A stretch of DNA of 59,604 bases from Planctomycetaceae bacterium (GTDB lineage: Bacteria; Planctomycetota; Planctomycetia; Pirellulales; UBA7805). How positions within the stretch are numbered: the stretch's first letter is position 1; every line of letters starts with the position of its first letter. Below the pieces are notes generated by a model. It saw only the letters and a list, made by a program, of their open reading frames with translations, did not search any database and had not been told where the DNA came from. Both the position numbers and the translations under genes were made by a program. Shown one piece after another: positions 1 to 8,445 of the stretch. The stretch lies in the NCBI GenBank assembly GCA_902630355.1, contig CACOUL010000002.1, forward strand, positions 1 to 59,604. The letters run 5' to 3'.

Positions 1-655
1 CATACTCTTTGAGGGTGCCCAAGGTTCACTTTTAGACATCGACCATGGCACATTTCCCTTTGTCACCAGCAGCAATAGCTCAGGCGTGGGAGTCCCCGCA
101 GGTTCGGCCGTATCGGGGCGGTTTATCGACCGCATGATTGGTGTCGTAAAGGCATATTCAACGCGAGTCGGAGGAGGGCCGTTCCCAAGTGAACAAGAGA
201 ACGCAGCGGGCGAACACTTGCGAGAGCGTGGCAACGAGTATGGCACCGTCACCGGGAGGCCGCGACGCTGCGGATGGCTCGATGCGGTAGCCCTCCGCTA
301 TTCGGTACGATTAGGTGGGGTCGATGAAGTTGCCATCATGCTTTTGGATGTGCTGAGTGGGCTCAAAGAGTTAAAGGTGTGCGTTGCATATGAAATAGAT
401 GGGGAGGAGACAAAAGAATTTCCGAGTCATGTCGACCAACTACGGAAAGCCCGGCCCGTTTATGAAACGCTGGCGGGATGGGAGGAAGAAATTCAAGAGG
501 TGCGCACATTAGAGGACCTCCCGCAAGCGGCAAGAGACTATCTTGATTTTATCAGCCGGTACGTTGAACGGCCCTTCACGTTCGTCTCCGTCGGTCCCGA
601 GAGAAGTCAAACGATTCTCTGCCCGTCACAAGTTGAAAGTTATAGTCGCGCGTAA
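1..655 (+). CDS. purA: Adenylosuccinate synthetase, C-terminal part (cut by window start)
   Basis: The reading frame is open from the first bases of the window to TAA at 653-655, so the 5' part of the gene lies outside. The enzyme joins IMP and aspartate using GTP, the first committed step of AMP synthesis in the cytoplasm. The visible part starts in the family block FEGAQG and [16 protein letters not shown], then a GVGVP-type loop, the [16 protein letters not shown] segment that carries a conserved Arg of the IMP site, and [14 protein letters not shown]. These blocks are characteristic of PurA. About 217 residues are visible of the usual roughly 430. The next gene, uppS, starts about 60 bases downstream on the same strand. 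Nothing looks broken. Confidence 0.95.
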   Translation, partial: ILFEGAQGSLLDIDHGTFPFVTSSNSSGVGVPAGSAVSGRFIDRMIGVVKAYSTRVGGGPFPSEQENAAGEHLRERGNEYGTVTGRPRRCGWLDAVALRYSVRLGGVDEVAIMLLDVLSGLKELKVCVAYEIDGEETKEFPSHVDQLRKARPVYETLAGWEEEIQEVRTLEDLPQAARDYLDFISRYVERPFTFVSVGPERSQTILCPSQVESYSRA

Positions 656-712
656 TGGCAACACCGTGGCCGTTTGACGGACCTGCCCGCCGCCGGCAAG
701 AATAGAGGGACT

Positions 713-1495
713 GTGACTGAGACAAATTCCAGCACTGCCGACACTGGTCTTCAAACCGAATCCCTGCCCGCCGCGTTGGCAGAGATCGATCGCGGACAAT
801 GGCCGCGGCATATCGCTGTGATTATGGACGGTAATGGACGCTGGGCACAGCGACGTGGATTGCCTCGCATTGAGGGGCACCGCAAGGGAGTCGAAAGCGT
901 GCGTCGCATCGTCGAGGAGTCGGCTCAGATTGGAATCGAGCAGATTACCCTTTACTGCCTCTCCAGTGAGAATTGGAAGCGCCCGTCGGCAGAACTGGAT
1001 TTTCTCATGTATCTTCTCGAACAGTACATGGTCGAGGAACGGTCCACGATAATGCAAAACAATATCCGGGTCTCCACGATTGGCCGTCGCGAAGGCATAC
1101 CCGAACGCGTTCAAGTGGAGATGGATAAAACCATTGAGATGAGCCAAAACAACAAAGGCATGAGGCTCTCTCTGGCAATCAATTATGGCGCAAGAACCGA
1201 ACTGATCGATTCGGTTCGGCAGATCGCTGAAAAGGTGGCGGAAAAACACCTTCGCGCAGATGATATTTCTGAGGAGGTGATCAACGCGCATCTTTACACG
1301 GCGGGGATGACCGATCCCGATTTGCTGATTCGAACCGCAGGAGAGATGCGAATCAGCAATTTTCTACTCTGGCAAATAAGCTATGCTGAAATCTGGGTGA
1401 CGGAGCGGTGCTGGCCGGAATTTTGTGAAGACGATCTGCATGGGGCAATCGTCGATTTTGCAAACCGCGAACGCCGGTTCGGTGGATTGAAGTGA
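713..1495 (+). CDS. uppS: Isoprenyl (undecaprenyl) diphosphate synthase
   Basis: Cis-prenyltransferase that builds the C55 undecaprenyl diphosphate carrier used for peptidoglycan and LPS glycans. The family opening HIAVIMDGNGRWAQRRG, with the catalytic Asp and the diphosphate-binding GNGRW loop, lies near residue 40. It is followed by GHRKGVE, YCLSSENWKRP (usual form FSTENW), and the C-terminal block PDLLIRTAGEMRISNFLLWQ, whose Arg residues bind diphosphate. The GTG at 713 is preferred because AGAGGGA lies just upstream. An in-frame TTG at 674 would add 13 residues. The protein is about 260 aa, normal for UppS. cdsA follows 84 bases later, the same uppS-cdsA order as in many bacteria, which suggests a shared envelope-precursor transcript. 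Confidence 0.95.
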   Translation: MTETNSSTADTGLQTESLPAALAEIDRGQWPRHIAVIMDGNGRWAQRRGLPRIEGHRKGVESVRRIVEESAQIGIEQITLYCLSSENWKRPSAELDFLMYLLEQYMVEERSTIMQNNIRVSTIGRREGIPERVQVEMDKTIEMSQNNKGMRLSLAINYGARTELIDSVRQIAEKVAEKHLRADDISEEVINAHLYTAGMTDPDLLIRTAGEMRISNFLLWQISYAEIWVTERCWPEFCEDDLHGAIVDFANRERRFGGLK

Positions 1496-1579
1496 TGTAG
1501 GAAACAAAACAAAAGATCGCTTTCCTTAGGCCAAAGACGGGAGCGATAGACCATTGGCAGATCGGACTTCTGGTAAACC

Positions 1580-2467
1580 GTGTTGCACTGGCGATTAATA
1601 CTGGGAAGTGTGTTCATTGCTGCTCTGGTGGGGCTTTTCTGGCTCGATGCGACTTTGGCGCAACCGGGAATCATTCTTTTCTTTTTTGCGGTTAGCCTGA
1701 CGGTGATGGCGTCTGGTGAATATATCCGCCTAACTCAGTTCACCGGGTTCCATTCGCGAGCGATCAGTGTGTATGGGGGAAGCCTGCTGGTGGTACTCCT
1801 CAGTGGTGTTCCATATTTCTGGCCGCTCGATTTATTCCATACACCATTCGCGCCATTGGGTTGGGCCTATTTGACTTGGATGATCGTCTGTCTGCTTGCC
1901 GTCATTATCGAAATTGCCGCCTATCGCGACGGCAAAAATAACGTACTCGATCTCGGACTGACCGTTCTGGGTATTTTTTATATTGGCCTGTTGATGAGCA
2001 TCCTCGTGCAACTGCGTTTTGTAGGAGGAGAACTGTGGAAGGGGCTCCCGCTCGTGGCGCTGCTCATCACCGTCAAGTTCGGTGATATTGGGGCATATGC
2101 GGTAGGACGCACGCTCGGACGAAATCGCGCGGTACCACAACTCAGTCCGGGCAAAACCGTCGAGGGGTTTATCGGCGGGATTGCATTTTCGGTCGGAGGT
2201 GCTTTTCTCGCATGCCGATTCCTTCCGGTTTGGCTTCACCTATCGGTCGAGCCCTTTTCCTGGTGGCAGGCGATCTTCTTTGGACTGCTGGTGGGTACGG
2301 CAGGAATTTTAGGAGACCTTGCAGAATCGCTTATCAAAAGGGTCGCCAAACAAAAGGACTCCAGTGCATGGCTTCCCGGATTTGGCGGTATCCTTGACCT
2401 GTTGGACTCGCTTCTGTTTGCCGGACCTGTCGCTTTGCTTTTCTGGATTTTGTTGTTCGGCCGCTAA
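1580..2467 (+). CDS. cdsA: Phosphatidate cytidylyltransferase
   Basis: Integral membrane enzyme that makes CDP-diacylglycerol from phosphatidate and CTP, the branch point to membrane phospholipids. The 295-residue protein has about eight hydrophobic segments. It carries the motif SPGKTVEGFIGG near residue 190 and the C-terminal CdsA signature around KRVAKQKDSSAWLPGFGG with ILDLLDSLL. In the usual signature this region reads P-G-H-G-G...D-R-x-D, so here the His and Arg are replaced (GFGG, DLLD). I believe this variant is common in planctomycetes, but that is from memory. The start is GTG 1580 (TTG 1583 also possible), without a clear ribosome-binding site. It follows uppS. Confidence 0.92.
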   Translation: MLHWRLILGSVFIAALVGLFWLDATLAQPGIILFFFAVSLTVMASGEYIRLTQFTGFHSRAISVYGGSLLVVLLSGVPYFWPLDLFHTPFAPLGWAYLTWMIVCLLAVIIEIAAYRDGKNNVLDLGLTVLGIFYIGLLMSILVQLRFVGGELWKGLPLVALLITVKFGDIGAYAVGRTLGRNRAVPQLSPGKTVEGFIGGIAFSVGGAFLACRFLPVWLHLSVEPFSWWQAIFFGLLVGTAGILGDLAESLIKRVAKQKDSSAWLPGFGGILDLLDSLLFAGPVALLFWILLFGR

Positions 2468-2656
2468 GGGCGAGAAATTTGGCCGGAATATGCTGCCGGT
2501 CCGTCTTGGAGTGGCGAGCGATCGAAAAGGCCCATCTCCTCACTGGCATCATCCGGTTTTGTTGCGCTAACCCGCTATTTTTCGCCATTTAGCATGATTT
2601 CTTCTGAGACTGGTCTCTGGGGGAGTCGATGCGTTATAGTTGATAGAGCAACATGC

Positions 2657-2701
2657 CGAGCAAATGCTCGTGAAGTGACGGTGGCCCTGCCGCCGTTTTT
2701 T
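2657..2701 (+). promoter_or_regulatory. Two-hairpin leader with terminator-like element at the phoH start
   Basis: A perfect hairpin (CGAGC/GCTCG, loop AAAT) at 2657-2670 is followed by a second at 2678-2696 (ACGGTGG/CCGCCGT with one G-T pair, loop CCCTG). A run of T at 2696-2701 follows directly. The second hairpin has the form of an intrinsic terminator, yet its T-run ends five bases before the ATG of phoH, leaving no room for an ordinary ribosome-binding site. It may end cdsA transcripts, attenuate phoH, or both. Confidence 0.6.
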
Positions 2702-2705
2702 ATTG

Positions 2706-3671
2706 ATGTTTGAAGCAACTATTTCGGTCGCCGACCCAGAAGTCTTGATGCCCCTGTTCGGTCCCAGTGATCGCCACGTTCGGCAGATACGGGAAACCCT
2801 GGGGGTTGCGGTGAGTGCACGTAACGGGGCCATCCACGTTTCGGGCAATGAAGATGCTGTACGCACGGCTTCCGAGGTCATCAAAAAATTACAAAATCGC
2901 CTACATCAGCGGGGGGCACTCTTTAGCGAGGATGTCAACGACATCCTCTCCCACGTTAGTCAGGCCACTCCGGGCGTGGAGGAACATCCTCCGATCGCGG
3001 TTCTCTCCGATGCTCGACAAATCCACCCCCGCACAGCCGGGCAGCAAGCGTATGTGGATGCAATTGAAAATCATGAACTTGTATTCGGCGTGGGCCCCGC
3101 CGGAACGGGAAAAACCTTTCTCGCCGTGGCGATGGCCGTGGCTGCACTAAAAAAAGAGGCCATCAAGAAGATCGTGCTTGTTCGCCCTGCGGTAGAAGCC
3201 GGAGAAAGCCTCGGATTCTTACCGGGTGATATCGAAGCAAAAATTAATCCCTATTTGCGGCCTCTTTTAGATGCGCTTCGCGATATCATTGATTACGAAC
3301 AATTCAAGAGATACACCGAGCAAGACGTGATCGAAGTCATCCCTTTAGCCTACATGCGAGGGCGAACGCTCAATGAGGCTTTCATAATCCTCGACGAGGC
3401 ACAAAATGCCTCCGTCTCTCAAATGAAGATGTTTTTGACCCGAATGGGTGTTGGATCAAAAATCGTCGTTGCCGGAGATATCACCCAAATTGATCTGCCT
3501 CCGCACCAGAGAAGTGGCTTGGTAGATGCGCTGGGGCGACTTCGGAACATAGAAGGTTTTTGTAGCGTGATGCTGACTGAATCAGATATCGTTCGACATC
3601 GCCTCGTTCAGGATATCGTCCGCGCCTATGAAGACGTGAATACCAAATCACGGAAAGAAAAGTCGCGGTGA
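2706..3671 (+). CDS. phoH: PhoH-like ATPase
   Basis: Cytoplasmic P-loop ATPase of the PhoH/YbeZ family, usually linked to YbeY in ribosome and RNA maintenance. An N-terminal KH-like region covers residues 1-80. The ATPase domain has Walker A GPAGTGKT near residue 135, the VRPAVEAGESLGFLPG block, Walker B IILDEAQNAS and the GDITQIDLP sensor motif, all standard for the family. The 321-residue length is normal. The start is taken at ATG 2706; a TTG at 2703 precedes it. A terminator-like hairpin abuts the start. The 3' end overlaps the next gene by four bases, and ybeY follows two genes on, the typical phoH-HD-ybeY order. Confidence 0.95.
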   Translation: MFEATISVADPEVLMPLFGPSDRHVRQIRETLGVAVSARNGAIHVSGNEDAVRTASEVIKKLQNRLHQRGALFSEDVNDILSHVSQATPGVEEHPPIAVLSDARQIHPRTAGQQAYVDAIENHELVFGVGPAGTGKTFLAVAMAVAALKKEAIKKIVLVRPAVEAGESLGFLPGDIEAKINPYLRPLLDALRDIIDYEQFKRYTEQDVIEVIPLAYMRGRTLNEAFIILDEAQNASVSQMKMFLTRMGVGSKIVVAGDITQIDLPPHQRSGLVDALGRLRNIEGFCSVMLTESDIVRHRLVQDIVRAYEDVNTKSRKEKSR

Positions 3672-6532
3672 ATTTAGGGCCTACAAAAAAAATGCGCGGA
3701 CATAGGCTTTCGGGGTTGGAGCCGATCCCAAGGCTATCGACGCAAATTTGGTCGTCGATTACCCGGGGAGACTTCCTCCTGCGAATTTTTCTCTGCGTTG
3801 TCGCAACGATCATTATGGTGATTGCAACGCAGTCGTGGCTTCCGCCCTTTGCATTTCGGGAAGGTTTTACGCCCACCCGCGATGTGGTCGCGAGCGTCGA
3901 CTTCGAGGTACCCAATGAGGGAAGAGTGGAACGCGAGAGGGAAAATGCGCGACGTGACGCTCGACAGGTCTACAGTAACGACCCACAAGCAATTGAGGCG
4001 CTACGTACGGAGTTGCTTTCAGAAATTGCGAGCATCTTGGCGGCCGAAAACTTCGACGAACAGACGCAGCAGCTATGGACTCAGTTTCATAAACCGCCCG
4101 AACCTGATGAATCGGCAACGAGTGAAGACGAGAACAAAGCATACGATCGTTGGGAAAAGACATTCCGTTCGTTTCGGTCGGCGCTCGGGGAAGCCCGAAC
4201 CATCCAGTTCGATGCGGCAATTCAAAAAGCTCTGGCCGATATTGCCCAACACGGATTGCTCGAAAAACTGGAGCGCGAAGATGGGAATCAAACGGAAATT
4301 CTCGTTTATCCCCAACGTGAATGGGATGCGAGGCAGCGAGTCGATGTCCGGGACGTGCAAATTGCCACTGCACAGTTGGCCTTGGAAGAAGGCTTGAGGC
4401 GAGAACTGACGGGTCTCGAAAACGAGGTCCGAGAGACTGTGCGGCAGGAAACGAGGCAAACTTACACAAATCACCCCGAGTCGCTGAAAAAAATCAGGGA
4501 AGAACTTGCCCTAGAACTCGCAACGCTCCAAAAGGCCGATTTAAGCGAGGACGAATTGACTGAAATCTGGGAGCATTTTCTGCCACAAGATACAAAAAAA
4601 GATGCAAGGTCGAGTGACGAGAGCGGTTTTCAGAAGTTTCAGGAACTTCTCTCTGATGAATCGATGGAACAACTTCAGACGGTGCTTGCCGCCGCACTCG
4701 GCGAATTCGAGCGTCGGGGCCTGTTACTCGACCTCAAGCCGGATAACGAGGTTCCGGAGGGAAATCGGGCTGAAATCCTGATCCTTGATCCGGACGAGAA
4801 AAAACAGGCCGAAACGGTCCTTGTCACCGATGTACGGCTTGAAGATGTAAAACCACTGATCCGCGAACGCCTTGAAACGGAACTTTCATCACTGGAACTT
4901 GCGGGGCGGATTTTTACCTGGCTGGAAAATAATCTGCCGGCGGCGACGACACTGAAATATCGCCCCGTGCCGGAGGAAGACCGAAAGCAAAACACCACTC
5001 CACAGCTTGCAGAGTTGGCCACTTTCTGGCTGCAGAGTCGTTTGCCGGTCACCCTTTCCTACGATGACCAGCGGGCTGAAGAGGTAAGGGATGCAGCGGA
5101 AAAAGAAATATTGGATACCGATTTCGCGACGCTCTATCACGCGGGCGATGATGCACTTGCCAAGGCGGGTCGAGCGATCGATAGCGAGAGCATGGAACTG
5201 CTGGAGGCCGAATATGAAGTGGCAGTGGATAATTTAACGACGTCGGCAATGCTGGTCCGACTCGTCGCCGTATTCGGAATGTATTTGGCCATCTACACCT
5301 TGTGCGGCCTGTTCATCTTCTTTCGATTTCCTGAGATTCTCATCGATCTTCGGCGCTTTAGCAGCCTCCTGGCATTGACCGTATTCACGGTCATTGTCTG
5401 CTACCTCGCGGGAAACTGGCGCGTCGAAGCGATCCCGATGCTCCTTTTCGGCATGACGGTAGCGATTGCCTACAATCAGGAAATTGCCCTTTTGCTGACC
5501 GCGGCCGTGGGGCTGATCGTGGTCTTGCTCTTGGGGCAAGGATTGCCGCTTTTTGTGATACTCGTCGCCGCCACAGCAACCGCCGTCTTGATGCTGAGAC
5601 GAGTGCGAAGTCGCGTCAAACTTGTCTACGTGGGCCTCTGCGCTGGCACGGTGGCGATGCTGACCGCGATTGGCGTCAACGTAGTGGATGGCCAACCCCT
5701 CGACCAAGCCATCCTCTGGGATGCCGGAAAGTTTTTTCTCTGGGGACTGATGGCCGGTTTTGCGATGACAGGGCTTTTACCCTTCATCGAAACGCTCTTC
5801 GGCGTACTGACCGAAATCAGCTTATTGGAGTTGGGCGATGTGGCCCATCCGCTTCTTCAGGAATTGGTCCGACGAGCACCGGGAACCTACAATCATTCGA
5901 TCAACGTCGCATCGATGGCAGAGGCGGCGGCTGAAAATATCGGGGCTCGAGGTTTGCTCTTGCGCGTGGGAGCGTACTTCCACGATATCGGCAAAATGCT
6001 CAAACCGCAGTATTTCGTCGAAAATCAGGGGGACGCTAAAAATCGTCACGAATCGCTTGTGCCCGCGATGAGTACCCTGATCATCATTGCCCACGTGAAA
6101 GACGGCGCAGACCTTGCTCGACAATATCACCTCCCGCGATCAATTATCAATTTTATCCAACAGCACCACGGCACGACGCTCGTGGAGTATTTCTATGAGC
6201 GGGCGAATGAAGACTCCCAAGCCGACCCCGATGGGACGACCATTGACGAAAATACTTTTCGCTATCCGGGTCCCAAGCCTCAAACGAAAGAAGCCGGAAT
6301 TCTTATGTTGGCTGATGCTGTAGAAAGTGCGAGCCGTGTTCTTGTGGAACCGACACCTTCGCGGATTGAAAGTCTGGTCGAAGAAATTGCAATGAAACGG
6401 CTTCTCGATGGCCAACTCGATGAGTGTGGGCTCACGCTCCAGGAAGTTCGAGTGGTCCAAGATAGCCTAGTGAAATCGCTGATTGCTGTTTACCATGGTC
6501 GAGTAAAATATCCCGGGCAACGAACTGCGTAA
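3668..6532 (+). CDS. PgpH-like 7TM HD-domain phosphodiesterase
   Basis: Membrane protein of the 7TMR-HD family, whose characterised members hydrolyse cyclic di-AMP. One N-terminal membrane segment (about residues 36-56) leads into a large extracytoplasmic region. A bundle of membrane helices lies around 510-720, and a cytoplasmic HD domain around 745-900 contains GTYNHSINVA, the metal-binding HDIGK motif, and IIIAHVKDG and FIQQHHGT blocks with the remaining His ligands. The extracytoplasmic region contains two related units, about 94-247 and 258-406, each with an (R/Q)xTY/VYxN(D/H)P block and a G(L)LL...(E)ILV/I..P block, so it seems duplicated. The GTG start overlaps the phoH stop (GTGA). 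ybeY follows after 9 bases. Cyclic di-AMP specificity is inferred from the family. Confidence 0.9.
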   Translation: MNLGPTKKMRGHRLSGLEPIPRLSTQIWSSITRGDFLLRIFLCVVATIIMVIATQSWLPPFAFREGFTPTRDVVASVDFEVPNEGRVERERENARRDARQVYSNDPQAIEALRTELLSEIASILAAENFDEQTQQLWTQFHKPPEPDESATSEDENKAYDRWEKTFRSFRSALGEARTIQFDAAIQKALADIAQHGLLEKLEREDGNQTEILVYPQREWDARQRVDVRDVQIATAQLALEEGLRRELTGLENEVRETVRQETRQTYTNHPESLKKIREELALELATLQKADLSEDELTEIWEHFLPQDTKKDARSSDESGFQKFQELLSDESMEQLQTVLAAALGEFERRGLLLDLKPDNEVPEGNRAEILILDPDEKKQAETVLVTDVRLEDVKPLIRERLETELSSLELAGRIFTWLENNLPAATTLKYRPVPEEDRKQNTTPQLAELATFWLQSRLPVTLSYDDQRAEEVRDAAEKEILDTDFATLYHAGDDALAKAGRAIDSESMELLEAEYEVAVDNLTTSAMLVRLVAVFGMYLAIYTLCGLFIFFRFPEILIDLRRFSSLLALTVFTVIVCYLAGNWRVEAIPMLLFGMTVAIAYNQEIALLLTAAVGLIVVLLLGQGLPLFVILVAATATAVLMLRRVRSRVKLVYVGLCAGTVAMLTAIGVNVVDGQPLDQAILWDAGKFFLWGLMAGFAMTGLLPFIETLFGVLTEISLLELGDVAHPLLQELVRRAPGTYNHSINVASMAEAAAENIGARGLLLRVGAYFHDIGKMLKPQYFVENQGDAKNRHESLVPAMSTLIIIAHVKDGADLARQYHLPRSIINFIQQHHGTTLVEYFYERANEDSQADPDGTTIDENTFRYPGPKPQTKEAGILMLADAVESASRVLVEPTPSRIESLVEEIAMKRLLDGQLDECGLTLQEVRVVQDSLVKSLIAVYHGRVKYPGQRTA

Positions 6533-6541
6533 GAGGCTGGC

Positions 6542-7099
6542 TTGAACGATTCCAAATCACCAATAGCGAGGCATGTCGTCACCATCTGCAACGAGACCGA
6601 TCGGGATGCGATTGATGAAGAGCGACTACGGCGGGGAGTGTGTCTCGTACTCGAAGAGCATGGCGTTGACTCTGCGGTGATCGGAGTGGCCATCGTAACG
6701 GATGAATCCATGCAGGAGATGAACCGAAAATATTTGAACCATGATTATCCTACCGATGTCTTGAGTTTTCCCTTGAAAACCAACAGCCTCGAACCGCTCG
6801 AGGGTGAACTCGCCATCAGCTTCGATACGGCCGCCCGGCTTGCTGAGGAGTACCACTGGAGCGCGGAGGATGAACTCCTGCTTTACGCAATTCACGGTAC
6901 GCTGCATCTCGTAGGGTTTACAGATGAGGAGGAGGAGGAAAAAATGAAAATGCAGGCACAAGAGAGGGCCATGCTCATGAAAATGGGCCTGACGCCTCCG
7001 GAAAATGCAGCCCGACCGTCGGAATCAGTGGGCGGGTTCGGCGAAAATTCAGCACATCTGATTTCCCAACCTTCGAAGACTTCAGAACGGCTACAATGA
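6542..7099 (+). CDS. ybeY: Endoribonuclease / rRNA maturation factor YbeY
   Basis: Cytoplasmic metalloprotein for 16S rRNA 3' end maturation and ribosome quality control. The motif HGTLHLVGFTDEEEEEKM carries two of the three usual zinc His ligands (residues 118 and 122). The third, normally the His of GYDH, is Asp 128. Upstream, NRKYLNHDYPTDVLSFP is the second family block. The protein is 185 aa, with a C-terminal tail of about 35 residues beyond the usual domain. TTG start at 6542, close behind the HD gene; an AGAGG lies upstream. Its place after phoH supports the call. The His to Asp change may be lineage-typical. Confidence 0.93.
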   Translation: MNDSKSPIARHVVTICNETDRDAIDEERLRRGVCLVLEEHGVDSAVIGVAIVTDESMQEMNRKYLNHDYPTDVLSFPLKTNSLEPLEGELAISFDTAARLAEEYHWSAEDELLLYAIHGTLHLVGFTDEEEEEKMKMQAQERAMLMKMGLTPPENAARPSESVGGFGENSAHLISQPSKTSERLQ

Positions 7100-7133
7100 C
7101 CGCTCTATTCACAATCAGGGAGAAGATCAACTA

Positions 7134-8420
7134 GTGACACTCGAACTGTTTTATTGGATCGCAGCAAGCAGTTTGGCAACGGCATTTATTTCTGCCATCG
7201 GCACTCGCGCTTTGAGAGACTTCTCCCGGCACGAATTGGAGGTCCTCTGTCGCAAGCACGAATCGGATCTCAAATTTAGTGAAATTTTAAAATACGACGA
7301 TCAGGTTGCGATCAGTGTGGAGAGCCTCAGCGCGATCGCAACCGCGATTTTTGTTATCGCCACCACATTCATTTTCTATCGCGAGCCGTTGTGGGAGGGA
7401 CAAACGAATCCCTCCCTTTTCTGGACTGCCGTCGGCATCACCGCCACTGCCCTGCTGATGTTCAATATCTGGCTTCCGTGGACGGTAACGCGAATCTGGG
7501 CGACTCCTATTCTTTTTCATACCTGGCGATTTTGGAAATTTTTGAGTCGTCTGCTGACTCCTTTTGTACTCATCGCGCAGTGTGTCGATGCGATTATGCA
7601 TCGCCTCGCAGGGAGGCCGCAAATTGAACCCAATGAACATTTGTTCGAGGAGGAAATCCGTACCATTGTCAGCGAAGGTCATCGCGAGGGACTCCTGGAA
7701 GAAGATGCTCGCGAAATGATTCAAGGTGTCATGGAGTTGAGCGATGTCGACGTGGCGAAGGTCATGACTCCCCGTACCGATGTGGTCATGATGTCGGTCG
7801 ATCTGGGATGGGAAGAAATCGTACAATTTGTCATCGGTAGCGCGCACACGCGGATTCCTGTTCATGGAAAAACCCGTGACGATATCGTCGGTATCCTCTA
7901 CGTGAAAGATTTGCTTCCTTTGATGGCTTCCGATGAAGTAAAACCACCGCTACGCGAGCTTTTGCGAACACCGCATTACGTCCCAGAAACGAAACGACTG
8001 GATGACTTACTTGAGGAATTCCAGCAAACACATAACCACATGGCCTTGGTATTAGATGAGTATGGAGGAGTGTCCGGACTTGTCTCGATCGAGGATGTTC
8101 TCGAGGAGATCGTAGGCGATATTGTCGACGAATACGACAAGGAGGCCGAGGAGGAATTCCGCATCATTGACGATCGCACAGTCGAGGTACTAGCCCGAGT
8201 TCATCTCGACGAAATCAATGAGCGATTCGATCTTGAAATACCGGAAGATGGGGACTACGACACCATCGGTGGGTTCATCTTCAGCCAGTTAGGCCACATT
8301 CCAATGGTTGGGGAAGAGGTTTCCTGGGGCAAACTACGGATCGAGGTCACTGAGGCCAGTTTGCGGCGGATCGAAAAGGTGCAACTTTTTCTTCCTGAGT
8401 TACATCGCGATACCGCATAA
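7134..8420 (+). CDS. CNNM/CorC-like transporter-associated CBS-domain protein
   Basis: Inner-membrane protein of the HlyC/CorC (DUF21-CBS) family, associated with magnesium or cobalt efflux and once called hemolysin-like. Hydrophobic segments lie at about residues 1-22, 58-82, 90-115 and 125-160. A cytoplasmic CBS pair follows at about 205-330 (VMTPRTDVVMMSVD, TRIPVHGKTRDDIVGILYVKD, LDEYGGVSGLVSIEDVLEEIVGDI), then a CorC_HlyC domain at about 340-425 (GDYDTIGGFIFSQLGHIP). The N-terminal part matches DUF21 poorly by eye. GTG start 7134. It ends the phoH-HD-ybeY run, as in many bacteria where ybeY is followed by corC. Confidence 0.88.
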   Translation: MTLELFYWIAASSLATAFISAIGTRALRDFSRHELEVLCRKHESDLKFSEILKYDDQVAISVESLSAIATAIFVIATTFIFYREPLWEGQTNPSLFWTAVGITATALLMFNIWLPWTVTRIWATPILFHTWRFWKFLSRLLTPFVLIAQCVDAIMHRLAGRPQIEPNEHLFEEEIRTIVSEGHREGLLEEDAREMIQGVMELSDVDVAKVMTPRTDVVMMSVDLGWEEIVQFVIGSAHTRIPVHGKTRDDIVGILYVKDLLPLMASDEVKPPLRELLRTPHYVPETKRLDDLLEEFQQTHNHMALVLDEYGGVSGLVSIEDVLEEIVGDIVDEYDKEAEEEFRIIDDRTVEVLARVHLDEINERFDLEIPEDGDYDTIGGFIFSQLGHIPMVGEEVSWGKLRIEVTEASLRRIEKVQLFLPELHRDTA

Positions 8421-8445
8421 GAAAATCACGATTATGATGATTTTC
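8421..8445. terminator. Hairpin between convergent CorC-like gene and dnaE
   Basis: GAAAATCA at 8421-8428 pairs perfectly with TGATTTTC at 8438-8445 across a nine-base loop. It lies exactly between the stop codons of the two convergent genes and could end transcription from both sides. The stem is AT-rich and there is no long T-run, so it is a weak candidate. Confidence 0.45.

Noticed and set aside
5234-5707. 157-codon open frame antisense to the membrane part of the PgpH-like gene
   Set aside because: His/Gln/Asp-rich composition is the expected mirror of a hydrophobic coding strand.
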